DNA of 64,000 bases from Pseudomonadales bacterium (GTDB taxonomy: Bacteria > Pseudomonadota > Gammaproteobacteria > Pseudomonadales > UBA7239): positions 62,001-126,000 of the forward strand of contig JANQLY010000017.1 of NCBI GenBank assembly GCA_028280345.1, given 5' to 3'. The notes under the pieces were generated by a model, which saw only the letters and a program-made list of their open reading frames with translations, was not told the origin of the DNA and did not search any database. Position 1 is the first letter of the stretch. Each line of letters opens with the position of its first letter. Positions 21,587 through 29,279 of the stretch are shown here, in pieces. Both the position numbers and the translations under genes were made by a program.

Positions 21587-22026
21587 CACAAAAACTTTCT
21601 GACATTGTTAAAACTGCGATGCAGGCTAACGACATCAATGCGATTGTTGAACACATTCCCTATGCAAAACTGATTGGCATGGAAGTGTTAACGTTGGGGC
21701 AGGAGTTAATTTACAAGTTACCAGCGAAAGAAAGCAACATTGGTAATCCAACATTGCCGGCATTACATGGTGGTGTGATAGGGGGCTTTCTTGAAAACGC
21801 AGCGATTGTTCATATGCTTGCAACCTTACAGCTGGATCAATTGCCCAAAGTTGTAGATTTTTCGCTCGACTATTTGCGTGCAGGTCGTTTTGAAGACACG
21901 TTTTGTATTTGTAGTGTGGCGAGACAGGGGCGACGAGTAGCCAATGTGGGAGTTTCAGCCTGGCAGCAAAAAAGGTCAGAGCCCATTGCTGTGGCTCGTT
22001 GTCATTTGCTTCTTAATCTGGATTAA
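21583..22026 (+). CDS. Second PaaI-type hotdog protein
   Basis: 147 residues with a GTG start overlapping the previous stop and AAGGA upstream. The hotdog domain has IGNPTLPALHGGVIGGFLENAAIVHML; in the catalytic helix Glu replaces the Asp seen in its neighbour (FLENA versus LMDNA), as in some thioesterase subgroups. PKVVDFSLDYLRAGRFEDTF matches the partner's central strand. It is probably a diverged paralogue acting with it. Substrate unknown. Confidence 0.8.
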   Translation: MTQKLSDIVKTAMQANDINAIVEHIPYAKLIGMEVLTLGQELIYKLPAKESNIGNPTLPALHGGVIGGFLENAAIVHMLATLQLDQLPKVVDFSLDYLRAGRFEDTFCICSVARQGRRVANVGVSAWQQKRSEPIAVARCHLLLNLD

Positions 22027-22623
22027 ACCGTTTGTGACAGAAATATGACCAAATATCCTGCGATTCGCTGTTAAGATTCACTAACATTAGACTTTATGCA
22101 CATGGATTGTTCGAGTGTCAATAAAATTTCATAAATTTTTTAAAAGCTAGAATTTATATTATTAAGTTCCTATAAGTTATTGATATATATAAAAAATATA
22201 CCTATGACCAAAAAATATACAATTTGAGGCATACCTTGAAAAAACCGCTATTTAGAACATTTTTAACACTATTACTAACAGAGTTATCCACAAAAACGGT
22301 GGATAGTTTTGACTGATGAAAATGGTTCTTTTTTAAAAATGTGATGTAGTCTAAATAAAGCGCACAGCAGATTTTCTGTTCCGGCATGATGCCCATATTT
22401 TGTGCGTGCTGAGTTGGCCTCACAGCCAACAGGTTCTGTGATGAATCTCTAACATTCAAGCCCGTTAAAAGATACGGGACTTTCATGTTTGCATGGCTTG
22501 TGCCATTATAGCGGGCGGTTGTTAACCGAGATGGACAAGTATTAAAGTGTTTGGAATTTCAATACCTTATCCTTGTCAGTTATAGCGGTTTCAAACCTGA
22601 AATACGACATACTGGAGCTTTAA
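22027..22623. other. 597-bp AT-rich gene-free interval with DnaA-like box and hairpins
   Basis: No convincing gene; the minus-strand frame at 22202-22486 has no ribosome site and no family features. Contents are a perfect DnaA-box consensus TTATCCACA at 22284-22292, nested in a 7-bp inverted repeat (TATCCAC 22285-22291, GTGGATA 22299-22305), and two mutually exclusive hairpins: GTTGGC/GCCAAC (22413-22418, 22425-22430) and TCACAG/CTGTGA (22420-22425, 22436-22441). A third weak hairpin has CCCGT/ACGGG stems. It may hold a structured leader or a small RNA for the following gene. Confidence 0.5.
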
Positions 22624-23202
22624 ATGGTAGATGAGACACAAGGTGCAGCAGATTATAATGTCTGGGACCTTGAAGAGATCAAGAACCGTACCCGGGCAAT
22701 TAACTTTGTTATGCAGTTCAAGCATTCTCTGTGCGTTTACACGCGTCCCGTCGAGCAGCTCTATTCCAACTATGACATCTACCTGCCGCGGGATGGCGAC
22801 AAGAAGCTTGTGATCCTGCCAAATCCGTCAGCGCCTCATGATACTTTTAACTTTATTCCCTCCGAGGCAGTAACGCCGACCGGCCTCAATATTATTCCTG
22901 GCGATCTCGTTGGCAAAAGGGGACTTTATCTGAGCCTGCCGGTGAAAGGGCAGTCCAGTCCAAGAGCGTTACCGCTCACAGCGGGCTTCCACGCTATTAT
23001 TAAACGCCATACCAAAGAGTCACCGTTTCTACCGGTGATTACCAAAGGGGATTTGCGAGAGTTCAACGCAAAAGTGCCTTACGTTCACCTGCATAAAATC
23101 CATATCGACCGCATTACAGGAATTTCGCAGATGGAAGTGCAGAGTATTGCCAATGCAGTTACAGAGAAGCTGGCGGTCTACTTGTATCCAGACCGTAAAT
23201 AG
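22624..23202 (+). CDS. Hypothetical protein, 192 residues
   Basis: The ATG has GGAG ~8 bases upstream. The protein is soluble, with no signal or transmembrane segment. The N-terminal half has WDLEEIKNRTRAINFVMQF and a Tyr-rich LYSNYDIYLPRDGDKK. The C-terminal half has GFHAIIKRHTKESPFLPVI and HLHKIHIDRITGISQMEVQ. No family is recognised. It stands alone between an AT-rich interval and an inverted-repeat element. Codon pattern and length support a real gene. Confidence 0.6.
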   Translation: MVDETQGAADYNVWDLEEIKNRTRAINFVMQFKHSLCVYTRPVEQLYSNYDIYLPRDGDKKLVILPNPSAPHDTFNFIPSEAVTPTGLNIIPGDLVGKRGLYLSLPVKGQSSPRALPLTAGFHAIIKRHTKESPFLPVITKGDLREFNAKVPYVHLHKIHIDRITGISQMEVQSIANAVTEKLAVYLYPDRK

Positions 23203-23241
23203 GTCGTATTTTTTTTAATTTCAAATTTTCTTTGTGGTTCA

Positions 23242-23683
23242 CCCTTGCCAGGGGTGGTGTTACTTTTGGTGGCCCCAAAAGTAACCAAAAGGGCCTGCTC
23301 CTAATCGCAACCCTGCGGGTTTCCTCACTCCATCAGGTTTTCTCCGGGGTCGGCCTGATTCGCTCCTGCTCAGCAGGCCTAAATTTGCGTCCTGCAAATT
23401 TACCCTGAAAAAACCTGCTTTCGTTCGGTTGCTCATAAGTCGCGAAGCTCTTACGTAGCGTGTGCGGAGGATAAATTAACCCTTCGACGCTCGCCGAAAA
23501 CGCAAAACAGACTAGCGCGATTTGTACAGGACGTACAAATCAGGCGCGCTAAGCATGGATGCGAATCGCGCCGGCGCGTTTGTCTGATAAGCGTTGAGGA
23601 TAGCCGCAGGCCGAGCGTCAGGGGCAAGAATTTTTGGTAACTTTTGTTTCTTTACAAAAGTTACACCCCTCGCCCGGCACGGG
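23242..23683. repeat. ~440-bp dyad-symmetric inverted-repeat element (MITE-like)
   Basis: This fills most of the gene-free stretch 23203-23711. The outer ~50 bp at each end are imperfect terminal inverted repeats (23242-23290 versus the complement of 23632-23683), each containing an 11-bp hairpin: GTTACTTTTGG/CCAAAAGTAAC (23259-23269, 23275-23285) and GTAACTTTTGT/ACAAAAGTTAC (23637-23647, 23654-23664). Inner 9-bp hairpins lie at 23380-23402 (loop GTCCT) and 23519-23541 (loop AGGAC). Both hairpin pairs are centred on ~23461, and the sequences between them also match as diverged inverted arms (for example CCTGCGG, TCCTCA, ATCAG, GATTCGC in the same order). A 12-bp palindrome CGCGCCGGCGCG sits at 23567-23578. 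No transposase is encoded. Confidence 0.75.
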
Positions 23684-23711
23684 AAAACCCGACTGGCAAT
23701 CTAAAAGCAGC

Positions 23712-25004
23712 CTAACGCTTTTTCATATACCGCGCAGGTTCATCAATCCCCAATAACTCCCGGCGAATCAAATCCAGACTATACGCCGCTACCATAGTCT
23801 GAAAAAACTTCCGCTCCACCGGGTAACACAGGCAATGTGTTTTCGGATTCTCCCGGCTGCCCCAGGCGATCCATACGGTGCCGACGGGTTTTTCCTCGCT
23901 GCCACCACCGGGTCCGGCAATCCCCGATACCGCAATCGCGACATCGGCCCCGGACTTTTCCAATGCACCTGCATGCATTTCCCGTACGCAGGCTTCACTC
24001 ACGGCACCGTGGGTGGCAAGCGTATCAGCGCTTACATTGACGATGCTCTGCTTGATGTCATTGGAATAGGTAACAAAGCCCGCGCAGAACACATTAGAAG
24101 ATCCGGCAATGCCAGTCAGCATTGAGGCGATCAGGCCACCGGTACAGGATTCAGCAAACGTGATTTGCTGTCCGCGCTGCCTGAGCAAATCCACCACCAC
24201 GCCGGGCAGGGTGTCATCGTTTTCACCGAAGATATGGTGGCCGAGTACCTCGCGCAATTTGCTTTCCCACTCGTCGCGCAGGGGCAGGTCGGCTTCGGAG
24301 CGTGCAGTGAGTTTAACCTCGAGGCTCGGGGCACCGGCGCGAAAGCCAAGTTCGATTTGTTCGGGCCAGTCCGTCAGGTGGTTGTGAACCTGTTGCTGGA
24401 TAGATGACTCGCCCATACCGAATATTTGCAGGCGTTTGATAAATTGCTGTTCACAATCGGGAAAGTGTTGTTTGATCAACGGCAATACCTGCTCGCCAAT
24501 CATCTTGCGCATTTCGGAAGGGACGCCGGGGGTGCACAGGACCAGGCAGCGGTTTCCGTTGCGTTCGAGGTCGGCGGCGATGCCTACGGCACTGCCCACC
24601 GGGTTGGGGATAATGCGGGAGTTCTGCGGTAGTAGTGCCTGCTTGAGATTGGCATCATTGGGTACGAGGCCGCGTTTTGCGCACCAGTCGCGAATATGCT
24701 GCTCGGCCTCAGCGCGGTTTTCGAGAAGCACACCGAGCACATTGGCCAGCGCTTGAGCGGTGAGGTCATCAGTTGTCGGGCCGAGCCCGCCATTAATAAT
24801 GAGTAGTTGTGCTGTGGCCGCTGCAGCGTTGATTTCACTTTCCAGTTGTTTCAGCTGGTCGCCAACGGTGATTTTTTTGCCAATATGAATACCGAGTCCG
24901 GTCAGCTGTTCGGCGATATAAGTAGAGTTGGTGTCAACGGTGACGCCGGTCATTAATTCGTTACCGGTCATTAACAGTTGGCAGTTCATAGTGTGATCAG
25001 ACAT
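23712..25004 (-). CDS. cinA: CinA family protein (competence/damage-inducible; NMN deamidase)
   Basis: 430 residues in two domains. The N-terminal molybdopterin-binding-like (MoCF) domain has LMTGNELMTGVTVDTNS and NGGLGPTTDDLTAQAL. The C-terminal CinA domain (about 265-420) has ESCTGGLIASMLTGIAGSSN and VSGIAGPGGGSEEKPVGTVW, the conserved amidase-site Ser/Lys/Thr region. The family recycles nicotinamide mononucleotide to nicotinate mononucleotide in NAD turnover, and the name is historical. Full length. Divergent from the AsmA-like gene by 80 bp. Confidence 0.92.
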   Translation of the reverse strand: MSDHTMNCQLLMTGNELMTGVTVDTNSTYIAEQLTGLGIHIGKKITVGDQLKQLESEINAAAATAQLLIINGGLGPTTDDLTAQALANVLGVLLENRAEAEQHIRDWCAKRGLVPNDANLKQALLPQNSRIIPNPVGSAVGIAADLERNGNRCLVLCTPGVPSEMRKMIGEQVLPLIKQHFPDCEQQFIKRLQIFGMGESSIQQQVHNHLTDWPEQIELGFRAGAPSLEVKLTARSEADLPLRDEWESKLREVLGHHIFGENDDTLPGVVVDLLRQRGQQITFAESCTGGLIASMLTGIAGSSNVFCAGFVTYSNDIKQSIVNVSADTLATHGAVSEACVREMHAGALEKSGADVAIAVSGIAGPGGGSEEKPVGTVWIAWGSRENPKTHCLCYPVERKFFQTMVAAYSLDLIRRELLGIDEPARYMKKR

Positions 25005-25084
25005 GGCAGGCTGTTTATTGAGGAAAGGCTGTTATATTATGCCGCACAATACAGTCAGTCAAAGTTGAGCGAAAGGGAGTGACC

Positions 25085-25858
25085 ATGGGTAAGGTACTGA
25101 AATTATTGTTGGTATTGATCTTTTTAATCGCGCTTGCGCTCGGTGGCGCGGCATTCTATCTGTCTAAAAATATCAATCAGATTGTGATTGATACGGTGGA
25201 AACCTATGGGCCTCAGGCAACCGGTACAGCGGTATCTCTTGCCGGTGTCGATGTGCAATTGCTGAATGGCCGGGTAGGCCTGAATGAACTGGTGGTTGCC
25301 AACCCGCCGGGTTATACCACCGCTCATGCGATCAGACTCGATAACCTGGTATTTCATGTTGATCTCAACAGCGTACTTGGCGATGTAGTAACGATTGAGG
25401 AGTTTACAATTACCGGTGCAAACATTATTGCCGAGCAGACAGGCACTTCTACAAATACCAATCTGCAAGCCATCGCAAATAATGCAAAGCGCGGGCAGGG
25501 TAAATCTTCAGCGCCTGCGCCGCAGCAGGAAGAAAGTGCGGCACCACAGCGGGAAATTAAACTGGTCGTTAATCAGCTTAACTTTGTTGGTAATTCAGTT
25601 GATCTTGTTAGTGAGCAATTAGGAGATCGCACGATCACCATTCCCGACCTGCAACTTGCTGATCTTGGTAAGGCTGAGGGTGGCCTGACACCGGAGCAAC
25701 TCGGTCAGCAGGTTATGGCGATTATCAGTCAGCAGGCCAGTGATGCAGTACAAAAAGAGATTGAAGTGGCGCTGAAACAGGAACTGGAAAAGAAAGCTAA
25801 AGAGAAAGTCTCTTCAAAGCTGTCGGAGAAATTCAAAGGGCTGTTCAAGAAAGACTGA
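25085..25858 (+). CDS. AsmA-like inner-membrane-anchored protein
   Basis: 257 residues from ATG 25085 (AAGGGAG six bases upstream); an earlier in-frame GTG overlaps the ribosome site. One N-terminal transmembrane helix (about 5-24) is followed by a periplasmic region resembling a short AsmA/DUF748-type domain: INQIVIDTVETYGPQATGTA then VQLLNGRVGLNELVVANPPG, and ITIPDLQLADLG. A Pro/Gln-rich linker and a Lys-rich C-terminal helix (EKKAKEKVSSKLSEKFKGLF) end the chain. AsmA-like proteins bridge or sense envelope lipids; the role here is unknown. Its stop lies 1 bp from the convergent helicase gene. Confidence 0.65.
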   Translation: MGKVLKLLLVLIFLIALALGGAAFYLSKNINQIVIDTVETYGPQATGTAVSLAGVDVQLLNGRVGLNELVVANPPGYTTAHAIRLDNLVFHVDLNSVLGDVVTIEEFTITGANIIAEQTGTSTNTNLQAIANNAKRGQGKSSAPAPQQEESAAPQREIKLVVNQLNFVGNSVDLVSEQLGDRTITIPDLQLADLGKAEGGLTPEQLGQQVMAIISQQASDAVQKEIEVALKQELEKKAKEKVSSKLSEKFKGLFKKD

Positions 25859-25859
25859 A

Positions 25860-28800
25860 TCAGGCCACTATTTCCAGACGGTCTATGGCGGGGAAGTACA
25901 GGGCGGTTTTGAGCTGCTGAATATCAACAGCTGAATCCGGGGGTAACTGTCTGTACCACTGTTGCATGAGTCGCGCGTATTGTTCCAGTTGTGAACGGTA
26001 GCGGGTGACTTCTGTGTTGAGAAACTCATTAATATCTTGCCCGTCCTGTGGGCTCGCGCTTTTATAATCAATAATCCATGCAGTGCTGTCTTTGGCAATA
26101 AAAGTGCGGTCGATAATATGTAACTGGCCACGATAGTAGAGTTCGAATTCGCAATAACTGTGTGCATGGTTGTTGTCGAGCATCCAGCGTGCCTGTTCTG
26201 ACTGTAATAAACGCTCAATAATGGTCGTAATGCGCTGCAAACAATAATCGATACGCCGTTCTGAAATGCCAAGTTGTTGTAACTGGTAGCGCCACAATGG
26301 CTGTTGTTGGTTGATCGTTTGTGCATCCTGGAGTTCAAGGCCTTCGAGAGTAATCTGTTCCATAATATGGTGTACAACTGTGCCGATATGGCGTGCTTCA
26401 ATACGAGCGCTGTCTATCCATTCCGGCAGGTTTTCCTCATCGTCGACTTCACTGCCACGGTAGTTTGCGAGTAACTGACCTTCGGGCCACTTCGGTACCT
26501 GCCAGTCTGGCGGCAGGCGTCGAATATGACGCAGAGCTGGTGTTGCACGGTTTTCCTGTGTGTTTTCTTCTTCAGTGCCCTCCGTGTCGTGACGCAACAT
26601 CTGCTGTTCAAAACTCGGCCAGATACTGTGGAGCAATGTTGTTTTTGCAGGTGCTACTATTTTCCCCTGTCGATTCGTTTGCAGGTTGGCATAGAGGTAT
26701 AGTTGTTTAACGGCACGGGTGGCGGCAACGTAGAGTAGTCGAGTACTTTCGTAGTAGTCTTTCTGTTTTTTCTCCTCGCGCAAAAAGTGGTACAGGGAGT
26801 CCTCGTCATCTTCCTGAATTGCAGGCGGTGAAAGTACCAGCTGTTGTTGATCTGGATTGAGAAAGTACTCGTTCCACAGCAGAATTTCCTTGTCATCACC
26901 GCGGGTGCGCTGAGTGAGTCCCGGTAGTATTACATGATCAAACTCCAGTCCCTTGGCCTTGTGAATCGTCATAATTTGTATCGAATTCTCAAAGTCTGTG
27001 TTTTCGTCACTGGATTTATCAGCATAAAGTCGTTCCAGCGCGCGCTCAAAAGCCGGCCAGTCGTGAATCTGTCCTGCGTTGGAAAAACTCTCCAGCAGAT
27101 TAAAAAAATGTTCGCAATCTTCCAGTTGATTGGCTGGCAGGGTGGCGGGGCCGCCAAGGTTGTACCATAGTCCTTCGAGCCACTGACGCAGTGGTTTGCG
27201 ATAACGTTGTGCCAGTGCCTGTTCTATGATGTTGACGCTGCGCTGTAAAATATTCTGGCTGCTTTCGCTCAGAGTTGTGAACTGGCGATTAAGTAAACGG
27301 CTGTATATTGTCTGGCCAACTTCCCCGCTGTTCTCTGTGGCAACTGTGTATAAATCCGTCAGCGGCAGACCAATTACCGGGCTGCGCAGCAAGGCAAGCC
27401 AGGCGAGCCGATCAGTGGGGTTGAGCAGGGCGCGGCTGAGACTCAGCAGATCGATGATTGCCATGCGTTGATTAAGCTTGTCCATCTCGGTGGCTTGCCA
27501 TGCAAGGCCGGATTGCTGCAGTGCCGGTAACAGCGGCTGAATCTGGTTACGGCTGCGCACGAGTATGGCAATACTGTCCTGCGGATGTTGTTGCCGTAGA
27601 GCCTGCAATGTGTTGACGACATGTGTGCTACTGTGAAATTGTTGTTCGTCATCAATAAACGCGAAGCATTGTACATTGTTACTATCCGGACTTTCGTCAA
27701 ACGCTGTCGACGGGCTATAACTCACTGCGCCGAGATTGATATTATCGCTGTCGGGAAACGCCTGACCGAAGGTTGCATTTATCCAGTTCACCACGCCTGC
27801 ACGGGAGCGAAAGTTTTCAGTAAGGTTTAACGGCGTGATTGGTACCTGGCCGACGCCATAGCGCCAGGCTTCGAGAAAGATACGCACATCAGCATTGCGA
27901 AAGCTATAACAGGATTGCATGCCGTCGCCGACAATAAACAGTGAGTGCCCGTCGTCACCTTGCCAACCGGCGGTAAGTTTCTCCAATAATTGCAGTTGCT
28001 GTTTCGACGTGTCCTGAAATTCATCGACAAGAATATGTTTGATACGGTATTCCAGTTTCAGGGAAAGGTCTGTCGGTGCGTCGCTATCACCGAGGGCGCT
28101 AAGCGCAGCCTGGGATATCTCTATATAGTCCGTTGCTTGTTGCTGGCTAAAAATCAGTTTGAGGTGGGCAACAGTGCGTAATAACAGGGCTTTGATATCC
28201 TGCAGGATAGAGAGTTGCTGCTCTGTGATCGGATGATCCGGCACCCGTTGACACAGTGCCAGGGTGTCTGCGAGTGCAGACTCTGCGCGCAGTTCACTAA
28301 ATAAAGCGACAATATCTTTTTTCTGTTGTTTCTGTTCGCTGGTGTCGACGGGAACACCAATACGCTTGTCAAGGGACTTACGCAAGCTGGCATCACCGGT
28401 CAGTAAAAAATGCATCAAATCTCGCCAGGCCGGTAATTGTGCCACTACCGGTTGCGGAAAAGTGCCATTAAAAGCCGCGTGAAAAGGATTGTTGAGATCG
28501 GGATTACTGTTGAGGTTTTCAAATGCGTAGTCGTAGGCAAGTGTAATAGCTGGATGCCAGCGTTCCAGTGACGTAAATGTTTGCTGCAGAATATGCTCTA
28601 CCAGTAGTTGGTTGGATTGTTGCAAGGCGGCTGCGTCGGGCAGGTTGAGCAAATGCTCGAGCCATTGATCCCGTTTATGTAGCATGCTGATAACAAAACG
28701 TTCAAGTTTGGCGACGTCGTTATCAATGTGAGCGAGAATATTTGCCAGCGCTTGTGAGGAGCTGTGCTGTGCCTGTAATTCCAGCAAACTTTCACGCACG

Positions 28801-29279
28801 GCCTGTTGCATTGCGCTGTGAGTGCTGTGTTCATCCAGGGTGTCCGGCAGAGTGCCCAGTTGCGAGCTTACCGGCTGTTGCTTGCTGAGCCAGCGGCAAA
28901 AGCCATCAATGGTCTGGATGCGCAACCGATTCGGATTGTCCAGTAACTGCCATTGCTGTTGTTGATCCCGCGCAAGGGCTTGTTCGGCGAGCGCACGGGT
29001 CTGTTGTTCGTGGCTGTGTTGCAGTGTTTCATTGCGTTGCGCTTTTTGCAGTGCGTCGATAATGCGATGTTGCATTTCACCGGCAGCTTTGCGCGTAAAG
29101 GTAATGGCAAGAATTTCTTCCGGCTGTTCACAGTGAGCAAGCAGGCTGAGTACGCGTTGGGTGAGCATTTCTGTTTTGCCGGAACCAGCCGGTGCGCTGA
29201 CCGCAAATGAGCGGGTTGGATCAAGCGCCTGTTGTCGTGCCTGAATATCTGCCGGCTGTTTGTGCGGTGTTTGCTTCAT
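25860..29279 (-). CDS. UvrD-family helicase-nuclease, AddA-like
   Basis: 1139 residues. Walker A AGSGKTEM is at ~31-38. Helicase motif Ia is ITFTRKAAGEM. Motif II VDEFQDTS is near 418. Motif IV-VI segments include IMTIHKAKGLEFDHVILPGL and RLLYVAATRAVKQLYLY. A C-terminal PD-(D/E)xK nuclease domain has GQLHIIDRTF and IIDYKSA (~1070). Together these give an AddA/RecB-type motor nuclease for double-strand-break end processing. Its ATG overlaps the stop of the upstream AddB-like gene (ATGA), so the two are translationally coupled and likely form one complex. It could equally be named exodeoxyribonuclease V beta-like. Confidence 0.9.
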   Translation of the reverse strand: MKQTPHKQPADIQARQQALDPTRSFAVSAPAGSGKTEMLTQRVLSLLAHCEQPEEILAITFTRKAAGEMQHRIIDALQKAQRNETLQHSHEQQTRALAEQALARDQQQQWQLLDNPNRLRIQTIDGFCRWLSKQQPVSSQLGTLPDTLDEHSTHSAMQQAVRESLLELQAQHSSSQALANILAHIDNDVAKLERFVISMLHKRDQWLEHLLNLPDAAALQQSNQLLVEHILQQTFTSLERWHPAITLAYDYAFENLNSNPDLNNPFHAAFNGTFPQPVVAQLPAWRDLMHFLLTGDASLRKSLDKRIGVPVDTSEQKQQKKDIVALFSELRAESALADTLALCQRVPDHPITEQQLSILQDIKALLLRTVAHLKLIFSQQQATDYIEISQAALSALGDSDAPTDLSLKLEYRIKHILVDEFQDTSKQQLQLLEKLTAGWQGDDGHSLFIVGDGMQSCYSFRNADVRIFLEAWRYGVGQVPITPLNLTENFRSRAGVVNWINATFGQAFPDSDNINLGAVSYSPSTAFDESPDSNNVQCFAFIDDEQQFHSSTHVVNTLQALRQQHPQDSIAILVRSRNQIQPLLPALQQSGLAWQATEMDKLNQRMAIIDLLSLSRALLNPTDRLAWLALLRSPVIGLPLTDLYTVATENSGEVGQTIYSRLLNRQFTTLSESSQNILQRSVNIIEQALAQRYRKPLRQWLEGLWYNLGGPATLPANQLEDCEHFFNLLESFSNAGQIHDWPAFERALERLYADKSSDENTDFENSIQIMTIHKAKGLEFDHVILPGLTQRTRGDDKEILLWNEYFLNPDQQQLVLSPPAIQEDDEDSLYHFLREEKKQKDYYESTRLLYVAATRAVKQLYLYANLQTNRQGKIVAPAKTTLLHSIWPSFEQQMLRHDTEGTEEENTQENRATPALRHIRRLPPDWQVPKWPEGQLLANYRGSEVDDEENLPEWIDSARIEARHIGTVVHHIMEQITLEGLELQDAQTINQQQPLWRYQLQQLGISERRIDYCLQRITTIIERLLQSEQARWMLDNNHAHSYCEFELYYRGQLHIIDRTFIAKDSTAWIIDYKSASPQDGQDINEFLNTEVTRYRSQLEQYARLMQQWYRQLPPDSAVDIQQLKTALYFPAIDRLEIVA

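Noticed and set aside
22284..22292. Replication origin suggested by the DnaA box
   Set aside because: Only one consensus box, no box cluster, and no dnaA, dnaN, rpmH or gidA nearby.
22202..22486. 94-codon minus-strand frame in the AT-rich gap
   Set aside because: No ribosome site, no recognisable domain, and it overlaps the hairpins and the DnaA-like box.
23242..23683. Insertion sequence
   Set aside because: Inverted ends are present, but there is no transposase frame and the interior is itself an inverted repeat.
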